Origin: Chelonoidis abingdonii
Taxonomy: Eukaryota; Chordata; Testudines; Testudinidae
Direction: 5' to 3'
NCBI RefSeq assembly: GCF_003597395.2
Contig: NC_133771.1
Coordinates: 48,300,260 to 48,364,259 of the forward strand
Length of the DNA: 64,000 nt
Shown one piece after another: positions 12,265 to 24,312 of this stretch (its first letter is position 1; every line of letters begins with the position of its first letter). A program made the position numbers and the translations under genes. Under the pieces are notes generated by a model. It was not told where the DNA came from. It saw nothing but the letters and a program-made list of their open reading frames with translations, and did no database searches.

Positions 12265-14540
12265 CAGGTGAGTCGCATCATTCACACATTTAACTTACGT
12301 GAATTCAACTTTACGTGTTTGGCAAAATAAAAAAAAGAAAAACAACAAGAAACCTGTAAATAGTGCGGGCGTTTCCACTCAATGAGTGTATGCCCTGGAG
12401 TGAGTGTGAGATTGGAGTCGTGAATCTGCTGTTCCCTCACTTGTCTCATTCCTGCGTGCCTCTCATAGTGTGAGCATCTCGCTGTGCTGAGTGTGATTCT
12501 AGTGTTAAAAGGTATGTATTTTTCATACAACATAGCCCCTAAATGCAAGGCAACTATTTCATCTGGTGTTCAGCGGAAGAAACAGCTATCTGTTTCAATG
12601 CTGGAGGAAAAACTGGGCCTGTGGGTTGGACTTATTGAGAGATGGTGTGTTGGTCTCAATGTGGTGCGTAAATATGGCCACAACGAATCTAGCATCCGTG
12701 CCATCAAGATTGAGAGACAGAAATTCATCAAGCCGTGGTATCAAGTGCTCCAGTAACTGCTAAGGTGACGAGCCAGGTGCATGATAAATTTAGTGAAGGC
12801 TGAAAAGGCATTAAACTTATGGCTGGAAGACATGAACGTAAACATGTGCCTATTGATGCAACACGTTGCGATAAAAGGCTGTTAGCCTCTATGCACTGTT
12901 CAAACCCCTGCTGAAGAGGGACAGCCTTCTGATGAGAAGGAATTCAAAGCTAGCCAAGGTTGGTTTAACAGTTTTGAACCTCTTCAACCTCAAAAGTGCA
13001 AACTACTGGTGAGAAGGCAGCAAGAGTCTACCCCGAACTATTAAAGAAATCACGGAAGAAAAGGGCTATTTTCTGACAAGTTTTTAATGCTGATGAGACT
13101 GGGTCTTATGGAAAAAAATGCCAACTGCACTTACATATTCAAAATCAGAAAGACAAGCCCCTGGCTTCAAAGCAGCTAAAGACTGTGTGACTGTGTTGTT
13201 TTGTGGCAATGTGGCTGGGCATTTAATAAAACCGGGCTTGTCGTATGGGGCTCCAAATCCCCATGCCCTAAAAGGCAAGAACAAAAATCTCCTGCTTGTG
13301 TTCTAGCAATCAAATAAAAAGACTTGGGTGATGGCAGCATTATTTCTGGACTGGGTCCACAAGTGTTTCATTCTGGAGGTCAAGCGGTACCTCGAAGAGA
13401 AAGGACTTGACTTTAAAGTGTTGCTGATCATAGACAATGCTCCTGGCCATCCTGCGGCACTCTGGTTTGCACATAACAACATTGAAGTCATCTTTCTTTC
13501 CCTCAATACCACCTCCAACCTCTCGAGTAAGGCATGATTTGCTGTTTCAAGGCTACGTACACGAGGCTTACATTCTCACGTCTACATAGCACTATGGATG
13601 CTGATCCCACTCTTAATGTGATGGAGTGTTGGAAGTCCTTCAACAATGCCAATTGCATCACTTATATTAAACAGGCAATGGATGCAATCAAGCCTGAAAC
13701 AGTCAATGCATGTTGGCGAAACCTATGGAAAGAATGTGTGAATGATTTTAAGGATTTCCCGACCATTGACGAAGAAATTAAATGCATTGTTCAGGTGGCC
13801 AGGCAAGTGGGTGGTGACGGCTTCGTCAACATCCTTGAGGAAGAAATCAAAGAATTAATTGAGAGCCATAGAGAAACATTGACTAACGAAGAGTTAGAGG
13901 AACTGAAAAAATCATCTACAGAAGATGAAGATGATGATGATGATGAACAGGAAGAGCCAGCAAGTTGGAAATCTTCATAAATTTGGTGAAGTGTTCCAAG
14001 CAGCAAAACACTTGAATGATTTAATTTCTGAATATGATCCCTCTATGGAACAAAGCCTCAAAATCACACGTAGTATTATGAAAATTTGAGACCGTATCAA
14101 GAAGTGTTTGAGCAGCTCAAGAGACAAAAGCGACAGTTGCCGATCAAGGAAAAACAACCAGCAGCAGATGAGCCTACACAATCAACTTCTTGAGCTGAAC
14201 CAGAGCCAACCACTTCATCTACGACTCGCTCTCCATCTCCTCTGTCTCCTGGATCGACATCAAGCCCTGATGATCCCCTGTAATTACCCTCTGTAATTAA
14301 AAATACAGTACTGTAAAATTATATTTTGCATATGTACTCTTTATTATATACTGTACATTACTGTATACGTTATACATTTATACATATTAATGTTCAGGGT
14401 TGTATACACAAAACCATGTGCAGTATATTGTACTTTATGGGAGATTTAAGGGGTTTTCAAGGGTAATTTTGACTATACACGATTTTCGCCTTATGTGCTG
14501 ACTTTAGAACCTAACCCCCGCGTAAGATGCAACTCCACTG
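12265..14540 (+). mobile_element. Tigger-like (pogo, Tc1/mariner) DNA transposon, 2276 bp
   Basis: The ends are inverted: left caggtgagtcgcatcattc, right gaagatgcaactccactg-like (14522-14540), within an intact TA duplication at 12263-12264 and 14541-14542. TA targets and this terminal type are those of Tigger elements. The length is close to a complete autonomous copy and a full-length but broken transposase lies inside. It inserted in the CR1 14 bp to the right of the hAT MITE. Confidence 0.93.
12532..14282 (+). pseudogene. Tigger transposase, decayed
   Basis: The pieces come in family order across several frames. The N-terminal HTH part is at 12532-12750 (APKCKA, KYGHNESSIRAIK). The DDE catalytic core is spread over 13084-13530: NADETG with the first Asp near 13088, then DCVTVLFCGNVAGH, and LLIIDNAPGHPAA with the second Asp at about 13434. 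The C-terminal part 13534-13980 has FKATYTRLTF, the block LWKECVNDFK and an acidic tail EDEDDDDDEQEE. The position where the family initiates (before APK) is ATA rather than ATG. Stops and frameshifts occur throughout, so no active enzyme can be made. In active relatives this enzyme cuts and reinserts the element at TA. Confidence 0.92.
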
Positions 14541-14542
14541 TA

Positions 14543-14854
14543 TTTGCTAATTGGCTCTTCAGTGTGGCAAAGAAAGATATAATCCAATCAAATGTCTAGT
14601 TGAGGCTAGACAAATTGAGACTGGAAATAAGGCATACATTTTTAACAGTGAGGGTAATTAACCATTAGAATAGTTTACCAACGGTTGTGGTGGATTTCTC
14701 CATCGCTGGCATTTTTAAAATCAAGATTGGATGTTTTACTAACAGAACTGCTCTAGAAATTATTTTGGGGAAGTTCTGTGGCCTGTGTTATACAAGAGGT
14801 CAGATTTGATCACAGTGCTCCCTTCTAGCCTTGGAGTCTTTGAATCTATGAATC
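14543..14854 (+). mobile_element. CR1 LINE 3' end (continuation of the copy begun at 11262)
   Basis: Right of the Tigger TA duplication the text picks up CR1 exactly where it stopped (gctaattggctcttcag, then ggctagacaaattgagactg) and runs through the 3' UTR to a terminal ctttgaatctatgaatc, the short tandem typical of CR1 ends. It has no coding role. It faces a second CR1 in opposite orientation that begins directly after it. Confidence 0.92.
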
Positions 14855-15460
14855 TCTGCTAGTCTGACCTGCATAACACGGCATAGAATTTCAGCCAGTA
14901 ATAAATCCTGTGTCAAACCTAATAACCTATGATTGAACAAGAGCATTTTTTTTTTTAGAAGACATCCAATCTTGACTTAAAGATTTCACGTAATGGAGAA
15001 ACCATGACTTGGTAAGTTGCTCAAATGCTTTATTATCCTCATTGTTAAAAATGAGCTTCTTATTTGCTGTTTGAATTTGGCAAGTTCCGCTTCCAGCCAA
15101 GGGATCGTGTTATGCCCCTGGCTGCTAAATTAAAGAGCCATCTGATATCTTCTCCCTACAATAAATAGTTGTGATGTCTTTAGTCACCTTTTATATTTCC
15201 CTTCAATAATCTAAGTAGCTCGAGCTCCTTAAGCCTCTTACTGTAAGGAAGGCTTTCCAAACCTCAGATCCTTGTTGTAGGTCTTCTCTAAATTCTCTAC
15301 ATTTCAACATCTTTTTTTTTTTTAAAATGTGGGCACCAGAACTAGACACAGAAGTGCTCTCACAAGTGATGTGTACAGCAGTAATATAACCTCTCTATTC
15401 TCTTCAGTATACTCCTGTTTATACTATAATATCTGAAGGATTGCATTCCCATAGTTTGCT
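14855..15460 (-). mobile_element. CR1 LINE 3' portion, minus strand
   Basis: The plus strand reads ctagtctgacctgcataaca, then tccaatcttgacttaaagat, caagttccgcttccagccaa and gtgggcaccagaactagaca, which are antisense CR1 3' UTR and ORF2 tail in the right order. Its own extreme 3' end (about 35 bp in the family) is missing where it abuts the preceding CR1. The reading frames are heavily broken. Confidence 0.85.
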
Positions 15461-17398
15461 GAAGCCTCTGCATGGTTGAGGCTTCATGGGCTTAGCAGGC
15501 TGCTGGTCTATAGAGGAGGAGTGATAGGATCCAACAACTCTGTATTGATATATTTTCTTGGGGAAATCCTTGCCCCCTTAACTTCTGTTGTGTGACATTT
15601 ACCCACTCCAAAATGAGGAAGCTGACAGCCTCATTAGAGGAACCAATGGTGTCTGAGACAGTTATGCTGCCAGGAAGGCATGGGCAGGACAGGGAAGAAG
15701 ACATGGTAGGGCTGGCTCTTTACCAGGATGTCCCACAATCTACAGAGACTAAAAACATGGATATTGTAAGGCCATGCCCTCTGTTAAACCCTTTCTTCAG
15801 TGCACACATTCTCAAAACTAGAGATTGTATGAGTTTTTAGCTGCCAGAAGCTTTAGGCTATCCAAATGCTGTATCACAGTATAGTACAGCTTAGCTTAAT
15901 ATGTTTTGCTTTAATAAAAAAAAAGGAACTAACATTGATTACAAAGAGAATTACAATGGGAATGGTATGAAATCTAAGATTTTTGAAAGAGGTACAGCAT
16001 GATTCCTGGCTGTTGACCTCCTCTCCATCCCATGTAATTTATAGGGAGCATTTCAACTGCTAAGCACTTACATTACAGGCCAAGTTAACACCCTGTCTTT
16101 GTTTCACATCTTCTGGCCTCCCCAAAGCCGTTTGCCGTAATGGTTCTCTCATCTTTCTTGATGACTTGGTTTTGCTTTAGATCATATTTCAGGAAGCCAT
16201 TAATCTTTCCATTGTTAATTTAGATATTTGCTATGAGTGATTCTTATGGTTCTAAGCAAACTCTTAAAGGTAATGAAGATGGCTCACTGGAGAAATAATT
16301 AACTCTGGCCTGGATGTGTATGACATGGCTTCACCAACTTTATGAATAAGCTGAATATCTCACTCCTCCGTTCTAGAATAAGACTAAGGGATGTAATATA
16401 GCAATTACAACATTAAAAATCATAAGTAGAGATGGTCCAATAAAATTAGTGACTGTGGTAAAGCAAACTTAGTATCTTTGAGCACTGTGAAAGGTTTCCA
16501 CACACAAGAGCAGAATTTGATCATTTTTATGAGTGATGTGGTACAACCTTTTTATTAAGAATATAATGGATTTGGGAGATTATCTGTAAAGGTTAAAAGT
16601 TTCTCTCACAGCTACTCATATATTCTGTCTCTCTACGTCTCTTTCTCACGTCAATATTATTTTTTCTAAAATCACCAATGATGGCTAAGTGGTCACAGTT
16701 GGTCAAATATCTTCAAACCAATAGGGTATTGTATTTCCTTATTCAAAAGTATCTGCTATTTTTCAGTATGGTAAGCCTAATGAGGGTCTCTATTCAGCAT
16801 TTCTTAGTCCTTACACAACCAGACCCTTACTGAATTATGTGGGAGTTTCATCTGCTAAAAGTGCTGAGTAGGCCCGTCTGATGAAATCTAGAGTCATCCT
16901 TATTGCCTCCCACAGTCTTGCGGTGGAGGCATTCTTCCTATATCAGATGGCCAAAACTGAGAACAGTATTACAGATGAAGACTAATGAGAGCCTTTTACA
17001 GTAACAATACCATTGTCTTTCTTTCCATAGCCAAACTACAGTAATGGTTTCACTGTTTTTGTTTGTGTTTGTTTTTCTGCACAATCACTGTATCAGCCTT
17101 TTGGCAAACTTTGATGTATGTAAATAATGTGTCGTGCAAGTGGTCACCTCCCCAATGAAAACGTAAGGATATAGCCCCTACTGTACTTTCTTAAAGATAG
17201 GATCAAAGTATCTTTAAAAATGCACCATGTTAACAATACTGGATGGAAAAAAAAGCAACCTTAGAGCTTTTGGGCATGTAGAGGGTACTAATTCATTAGA
17301 TGCACTATGCAGAATGTTATATATTTTGAGCTCATGAAGGAATACTATTTATACATTAAATTATTATAATAGTTTCTCTTCTTTTTTTTTTTAAACAG
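15461..17398. other. intronic stretch before the first visible FAM83B exon
   Basis: Mostly unrecognised AT-rich DNA. A stretch around 16900-17110 weakly resembles antisense CR1 (see separate entry). The polypyrimidine tract and AG at 17371-17398 serve the following exon. Confidence 0.5.
16900..17110 (-). mobile_element. possible degenerate CR1 fragment, minus strand
   Basis: The order tggccaaaactgagaacagt, attacagatgaagactaatg, gagccttttacagtaacaat resembles the antisense CR1 region downstream of the reverse transcriptase, but identity is low and both ends are unclear. Confidence 0.35.
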
Positions 17399-17563
17399 GT
17401 CATTGCCATAATTATGGATATTTTTACAGATGTGGATATCTTCAGAGAAACTGTAGAGGCATCTACCAGAGGGATTGCCGTGTATATTCTGCTTGATGAG
17501 TTCAACTTCAGTCACTTTCTTAAAATGACAGAAAAACAGGGCTTTCAAGTTCAGAGATTCAGG
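17399..17563 (+). CDS. FAM83B: FAM83B internal coding exon (DUF1669, part)
   Basis: This 165-bp exon encodes 55 residues in phase 0 at both ends, from [15 protein letters not shown] to QGFQVQRFR. It lies between a polypyrimidine tract ending ttaaacag (17391-17398) and a gtaagg donor at 17564. The sequence is the middle of DUF1669, the phospholipase-D-like domain shared by FAM83A-H; the block DIFTDVDIF and the segment YILLDE are family hallmarks. FAM83 proteins lack phospholipase activity and use this domain to hold casein kinase 1 isoforms; FAM83B is also linked to EGFR-RAS-MAPK and PI3K signalling. Those roles are known for the mammalian protein, not shown here. No stop or frameshift. FAM83B is favoured over paralogues because the last exon matches it throughout. 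Confidence 0.95.
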
Positions 17564-20500
17564 GTAAGGCTTCATATTTTACAATAAAATACATATTTAC
17601 TACAATATCTAGCTCTTATGTAGTGCTCTTCAAGAATATTATTTTTGAGGAAGTAAATATCTAATATTGATTTAGTTTATGTAATTTATTTTATGAAAAA
17701 TTAATTGCTATCAATAGGCTTAAAGCACAACCTTACCCTATTACCTTCAAAAACATTTTATCCTTTTCAGGACTTTTCAAAATAAATATATGCAGTACAA
17801 TCTATAAAACTACATATTTTTCCTGAGTACTATTATTATTTTAAGTATATTATATTCTGGGAGGACTTAATCATTTTGTTTTTATGTTTGTAAAATCAGC
17901 CTGCAAATTGTAAGCATAAAGAAAATATAAATTGTTTAGGAAAACAAAATATGGGCTTTCTTTAAAAAACAAACAAACGGTGATTTCCTTTCAAGAGATT
18001 TGATGTTAATATTATATCAAAAGGCACAGGATTCCATTTTTCATCATTTTCCTTTGAACTGCTTTACCATATATTTGTCCTTGTGAATATTCAACATGAT
18101 TAGATTCACTTTTATTTATGAACTATGTGTCTTTCTCTGGTAAGAAAGATAATGTGTAGAGGGATAGAATCTAAATACTCCAGAAGTCATACTGTATATC
18201 CTTAGAGTACCATTGGGAGCACAGTCCGATACAGTGTACTTCTATTGATCTAACACACGTATGTGGGATATTCTTCTTGGTCTGTTGTGCCAAGAATAAC
18301 ACTAAAAAATATTGAAGTGCTCAATGATAACTTTCCACATTTCCTCTGAGATACTATAAGTAGCTTCCTTCATTGAACTTTAGCACTTATTCATTTGCAG
18401 TTCTTTGTAAATATACCAAGTGTGTAGTTTATGTTCTCGACTGTTACGAGACTATTTACATTGTTACCGTATCATCAGGGAGTTAATGCAGACATTTTAA
18501 GAGTCCTGGAGGAACTGTGATATCACAGCAGTCATCTTGGATTAATTTCTTTTGAGGAATGAGCAGTTGTAGTTACTTCTAAAACTTCATTTTCTATAAG
18601 AAGTATTCAAATTTGCTTTTGCAATAGATACCCAAATGTACATAACTGAATTTAAGACTGGTGTTTGAAAATTAATGCATAAAACTAACTTAATTAAAGA
18701 CATTTAGCAATGTAATGGTTAATTTTTGAAAAAAGTCTTTGGCAACATATGTAGTGTTCTAGTTAGCTTTAAAAAAAAACAACCAAACAAACAAACAGAA
18801 ACCTTTCATAATGGCATTCATATGAAAGGAGCTTGTGACCAGTATCTTTAAGCCACTTCCTCTGGTGAAAAAAAATGGTTGCAAGCAATGGTTGTCTCTC
18901 TCAAAGACATGTATAAAGGGACATTTGTAACAGAAAAGGAAGTTTGAAAAGTGGTTACAGGTCCAGATGATACAAGTTCATAGTTGCTTTTGTAAAGTGA
19001 TTTGAAAAGATTTAATAGATGAAGGATATAGCATAAGATACAAGTTCTGTACACTTGTACAAAGACCCTTCACTTTGGAGTATCCATGATCTCCTTTGCA
19101 TGTGTGGAGTAGTGACATTCGGTTGCTTCTTTTCATTTGTATGAAGATCAGGCGTGGTTACTATTGTTTTAATGGACTGTGAATCTGTGTTTTGGGTGGG
19201 ATTGGGGGGGGGGTTAACCTATAAATAATTTGTATTGGGGTTGATGGGGCTAATGTAATTAAATTAGAGTAGATTAGGGCAGATTAATGTGTATTAGAGA
19301 GGTTTGCCATTCATAAACAATTTGGGCAGAAGTAGTGCAGTGACATCACATTTTATGTGGGCCCAAGTAACTTGAATGGGAGTATATGCATTCATTAAGA
19401 GGATAGTAGACTCCAAGATCTACCTCAAAGACACAAAACCTATGGTAAATAGTAACAGATACCTTTGCTATTTACTGTCTTCTAGTTTATTTTATAACAA
19501 GGGTTCTCAATTTACTTTTCTCTCCCCGCGGCACCTCCTGCTGGCTTTTGCTCAGAAGACCAGGCCCTTACTGCTCCTGTGGTAGTTATTCTATGGCTAC
19601 CAAAAAACTGATAAGGAATTGGTAGCATCTTTGAAGGGGTTGGCCAGTCTTTAGAGAAGTCACCTCCATCTCTCTGCTTCTCTTCCATTCAAGATTCTTA
19701 AGGCTGGGCCACTATCAACTCTTTGTGTTTAGGTACATAAAGTGTCCCTCAGTTCCACCCCCTCATGGTCATTGGATGAGAAAGAGGAGAAGGTAGAGTT
19801 GTATGGATATCCTCTTTTCCTTCAACATACAAATCCAGCAGCAGCCATTGTTATTCTCCCATGGCTTGGCTCAACACTACAGGAGCATGGTGGAGTCTGT
19901 GTTCATCTTCCTGAAAACAGACATTGTATAAAAAGGGAACTGGGGCTGCCTTTGCCCGACTCTAAGCCTCTTCTGACTCTTCTTCACTCCACTGAAATAA
20001 ATGAAGTTAAACTGGTATAAACACTGGAGTGATGCAGTGGTGAAACAGGCCCTATGTTTTGAATTACGATGTTTACCATTCATTTGTCTATTTATGGAGA
20101 AACAAAGATTTATTCTTAAAACTTCATTTAATAGCCATGCAGAAATCTGCACACATCTATATTCTGACTTCATGTCAGTACCTGTTCATCTGCTTTTCCT
20201 GACAGTCATAACCAAGAATAGTGATAGACTGTGTTGTAGAAAAGATTATTGTGGTAATCTGCATCTGGAAGAATATACAAGTCAGATATTTAATTTAACA
20301 CTTTTTCTGCAACTTTTTATTTTCAAATGGGGAAAGATTTAAAAATTTTAGGAGGGTGAGTTTTTTTGAAGCTATTTGAAAGTATTATCATTAGTTGATT
20401 GGTAGCCAAAACAAACTCAAATACAGTTTAAACACTCTGCACCTTTCTATTCCTCAGTCTCTCTCTCTGTCTGCTTTAGATTTCATAAGGTTATCTTAAC

Positions 20501-21589
20501 CCTCTATCTCCTGCATTGTTTTTTCTCTTCCTCCCCACACAAGTTGTTTCATAAATTTCCCCACCCATCTCTTTAAACCTCTCTGACTTCCTGTTTCAGA
20601 TCCCCAATTCCTTTGTGTAACTAGGGAGGAAGAGAGGAGGAAAGAGTCATCAAAAATCCTCTGGGTTTTTTTGTTTTGTGTTTTAGATGATAAGGGCCAT
20701 CTATCTAATGAAAACTGGAGAGGCAAATTATTTTCAAAACTTATTAGAAGCGTTAGCCCTCTTTGTTTCTGGGTGATTGACAGATGCTGCAGCAGCAAGA
20801 TGAATTAGTAGATTTGAACTAGGGTACCTAAGAAAACAACACCTAAGTACCACTGTGCTGCATCTCCGGAATGTGTCCCCTTTTTTAATTTGAGTACTTA
20901 CTTCTGATTGTAAAATAATGAACAAACGTAAGAGCTACAACATGTTTTATAATACCTGAGACGTGATCCAACTTGTTCAGCTGATGTCAGATCATCATAT
21001 TTTATGAGATAATAGGTGGGGTATGTGACAGACTTTATAGTTTGCAAACACTTGTATCTACTTCTCATGTGAGAAACAAGAAACAGACTTGCTGCTGCAT
21101 GATGAGAAAACAAATTTGGCAGGAAGCATTTACACCCTTTACATATTCACTGAAATGGAAGGATAAGGAAATAATGACATTTCTATATTACAGTACGATA
21201 AAGAATTATCTTTATTTCCTTTGGGCAAATTCTGCCCTAAGATGCACACACCTAGGCTCACAATGAGAGTTGCATATGTGAACTTGAGAGCTGAATCAGA
21301 TCCATTACATCTTGCCAATACTGTATTTCAGCAGAAGCTTTCCTGTGCTTCCATAATATAGGACTACCTTGGCCATCAGATAGGCATGCACAGCTCTCAT
21401 TAACTTCATCGGGGATTAAATCTGGATAAACAAAGACTGTGAATAGCTAGCCAACTACAAAAGCAGTTTCTCCTCCCTTGGTGTTCACACTTCAACTGCT
21501 AGAAGAGGGCCCCATCCTCCCTGATTGAACTAACCTTGTTATCTCCAGACTGATTCTGGCCTGTATATTTATACAGTAAATTTCCGTTA
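17564..21589 (+). other. FAM83B: FAM83B intron, left part, no recognised genes
   Basis: The gtaagg donor at 17564 opens an intron that runs to 33415 (15,852 bp). This first 4 kb is AT-rich with short A-rich runs (for example 18770-18800) and no recognisable repeat or exon. Open frames of about 100 codons at 19742-20342 overlap on both strands, have no family resemblance and look like chance. Confidence 0.6.
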
Positions 21590-21850
21590 CATGTGTCTGA
21601 CGAAGTAGGTATTCACCCATGAGAGCTTATGCTCCAATACATCTGTTAGTCTATAAGGTGCCACAGGACTCTTCGTTGCTTTTTACAGATCCAGACTAAC
21701 ATGGCTACCCCTCTGATACTTGAGTCTGACAATAATATTATTTATTATTTCAAGCTCTTTGTAGCTTGAAAGCTTGTCTCTTTCACCGATAAAAGATATT
21801 ACCTCACCCATCTTGTCTATCTAATGTCCTGGGACCAACATGGCTACAAC
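21590..21850 (+). repeat. interspersed repeat fragments of unresolved class
   Basis: Two phrases common in turtle genomes follow each other: ctgacgaagtaggtattcac ... gctccaatacatctgttagt ... cagactaacatggctaccc (21597-21715), then agcttgtctctttcaccgat ... ggaccaacatggctacaaca (21770-21850). The second phrase recurs, partly in inverse order, at 41256-41421. I recognise the text as interspersed repeat but cannot assign a class with confidence. Confidence 0.65.
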
Positions 21851-22268
21851 AACACTGCAGACAATAAAAAATTAAAACAGAAGGAAAAAAACACACACGA
21901 GATGGCAAAGGCACCTCTGGCAATGTACCATACTTTAGCTCAGTGCTGCTTGTATTGGAAGAGTTAGTGTATTCATGTCTTCCTACTTCATCTACTACAC
22001 CACATTTCACCAACAAATGAATGATGCAAGAATGTCCTAACTACATCTATTTTCACTAGTGGCAGGAAAGGGGTTCCAGTGAGTGATCTGCTGGCTAAAG
22101 TGGACATTTATGCTCTAGGTCACAGTGAACAGTGAGTACTAAATAAAAGATTATCCAAAAACACCAATGTACATTTTTTGTAGTGGCTTTATTTAAAGAA
22201 AATTTTATCCTAAATAAGAGGATTAGACCATTAGAAAATAACCAAAAGAGATTAATCTTACAGTATGA
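21851..22268. other. intronic sequence, no feature seen
   Basis: Nothing recognisable before the GC-rich element. Confidence 0.4.
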
Positions 22269-22276
22269 ATCTAGGA

Positions 22277-23906
22277 CAGGGAACGGCAACCTATGGCACG
22301 CATGCCAAAGACGGTACACAAGCCAATTTTTAATGGCATGCTGCTGGCTGCCGGGCTCCCACTCAGCCCGCCGTCCAACCCCTGCAGGCAGCAGCATGCC
22401 ATTAAAAATGCTGCCCGACCGAGCCCGCTGTTCTTCGCCCCCCGCCTACTGCTCTCTCTGGCGGGGCAGGGAGCAGAAGCAAGATTGGTCCTGCCGACGG
22501 CTGCTGTATGGCAGGCTCCGCCGGCAGCCAAGCTTCTCCCTTCCCCACCTTTTCCCCCAGCATGCTGTGTCGAACCCTGCCTCCCCTTCCTCCCTGCCGC
22601 CGATGGCCCTTGCAAGGGAGGAGAGAAGAGCAGCCCCAGCGCCCTCACTGCTCAGACCAGTAAGGAAGCGGAGAAGGGAGGTAGGAATGGGGCCTTGGGG
22701 AAGGGAGGTAGGAGCGGAGCGTATCCCTCCAGCCCACTGCCATGAGCCGCTCAGGGCAGGGAGCTGGGAGCACCCTGCTGCCCCAGCCCACCCCCCCAAC
22801 CCTCTATCCTGACCCCAGCACCCGCGTTTGCACCCCAGCTCCCTGCATCCTTTTCATGACCCCATCCCTGATTCCTGCACCCTTCACACATACCCAGCCC
22901 CCCAACACTCCCTGCCCTGACTCCTGCACCCCCTTACACGCCCCCAGCCCTCTGCCCTGACTTCTGCACCCTCCACACGTACCCAGCCCCCCCACACCGC
23001 CTGCCCTGACTCTTGCACTCCCTACACGTACCCAGCCCCCCCACACCCTATACTGACTTTTGCATCCCCAACATCCCCGCCTCCCACCCTGAGCACCAAA
23101 TAGGAGCTCCTGCTCCCCCCTCCCAACGTTCCCACCTGCACTCTTTGCACCAAATGGGAGCTGCCCAGGTAAGTGCTCAACACCCAAACCTCCTGCCCCA
23201 ACCCTGAGCCCCTTCCCTCAATCTAGCTCCTGGCCAGACCCTGCACTCCAACCTTCTCCTTCACCCCCAGCCCTGTGCTCAGTGCACCCCCACCCTCAGC
23301 TCAGTGCAGAGACAGAGAGGAAGAGAATGGGCCAGAACCAAGGAGAAGGTAGGTACCTACTCTATGTGGGCAGGACCCGGACCCGAGGCTGGCAGCGGGC
23401 TGAGTGGGGTCGGCGGCTGAGACCCCAACTGGTAAGGAGCTGGCAGCCAGAACTTCAGACTGGCAATGGGCTGAGTAGGGCCGGCAGCCGGACCCTGGCT
23501 GGCAGGAGCCAGTGGACGAAACCCCAGACCAGCAGCGGGATGAGCAGCTCGGCCCGCTGCTGGTCTGCGGTTCCAGCCCTGCTCAGCCCACTGCCAACCT
23601 GGGGTTCCGGCCACAGGCCCCGCTCAGCCTGCTGCCGACCTAGGTGAATGGAACCCTAGGCCGAGAGCGGGCTGAGCAGGCCAGCTGCTAAAGATCAGCA
23701 TTTTAATTTAATTTTAAACGAAACTTCTTAAACATTTTGAAAACCTTGTTTACTTTACCTACAACAGTAATTTAGTTATATTATATGTAGACTTATAGAG
23801 AGAAACCTAAAAAATGTTAAAACGTATTACCGGCATGCGAAACCTTAAATTAAAGTGAATCCAATGAAGACTCAGCACACCACTTCTGAAAGGTTGCTGA
23901 CCCCTG
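22277..23906. mobile_element. GC-rich hAT-like non-autonomous element, 1630 bp
   Basis: The left end cagggaacggcaacctatgg and right end aggttgctgacccctg are imperfect inverted repeats, flanked by atctagga (22269-22276) and atctaggg (23907-23914), a 7-of-8 target duplication typical of hAT. Near the left end aatttttaatggcatgctgc is repeated inverted as gcagcatgccattaaaaat. The interior is strikingly GC-rich and holds a C-rich minisatellite at 22880-23080. It contains open frames above 100 codons on both strands, but they are a by-product of GC-rich, stop-poor sequence and match no family. Confidence 0.85.
22880..23080. repeat. C-rich minisatellite, about four units near 50 bp
   Basis: The phrase cacgtacccagccccccc ... 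ctgccctgact ... tgca ... cc recurs with starts near 22886, 22936, 22976 and 23025. Units differ by several bases and one is shortened. It lies wholly inside the hAT-like element. Confidence 0.8.
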
Positions 23907-23914
23907 ATCTAGGG

Positions 23915-24312
23915 TATAATTTGACATCCATTGAGGTTGGATGGTGAAATTTTGTTTGGAAATTGATAGTGTCTGTTTAACAGAGAAATTAGTGCCTCTT
24001 CTAGAAAGTCATAGAATTCCTGTACTGAAAAGAAAAGTATGAATTTGGCAGTACTTTTCACCTAGAAGAGGTTTGTGAAAATAGTTTAAAATGGAAGAAA
24101 ATGTTTGGCTTAAAAAATAAAGTCCACTTGTTTGTAGAGCTGGCATCAAATGCTCCAGTGGTGTGGAAAAGGTCCAACTGTTAACAGACTAAATATTAGT
24201 CCAAAGTTCGAATCTTGGAGTGGCTAGGGTTTTTTTTCTCTTCAAAATCCTTACTATCCTTGAGAGGTGAAAGCTCACCTATATCGACTGTAATGAAGAC
24301 AAACATTTATCA
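23915..24312. other. intronic sequence, no feature seen
   Basis: No gene or repeat recognised. Confidence 0.4.

Larger units (their letters stand above)
1..17398 (+). other. FAM83B: FAM83B upstream intron (partial)
   Basis: The first visible FAM83B exon starts at 17399 in phase 0 and begins in the middle of the DUF1669 domain. Family members carry about 150 residues before this point, in a separate exon. I looked for an open frame encoding that N-terminal block between 1 and 17398 and saw none, so this stretch is inferred to be intron and the first coding exon to lie left of the window. Its repeats are listed separately. Confidence 0.75.

Noticed and set aside
19742..20342. Overlapping frames of 92-113 codons in the intron
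   Set aside because: Frames overlap on both strands, have no conserved motif and no splice signals of note.
22183..22812. 209-codon plus-strand open frame and overlapping long frames on both strands
   Set aside because: They lie across the left end of a GC-rich hAT-like element; open frames on several strands reflect few stop codons in GC-rich text.
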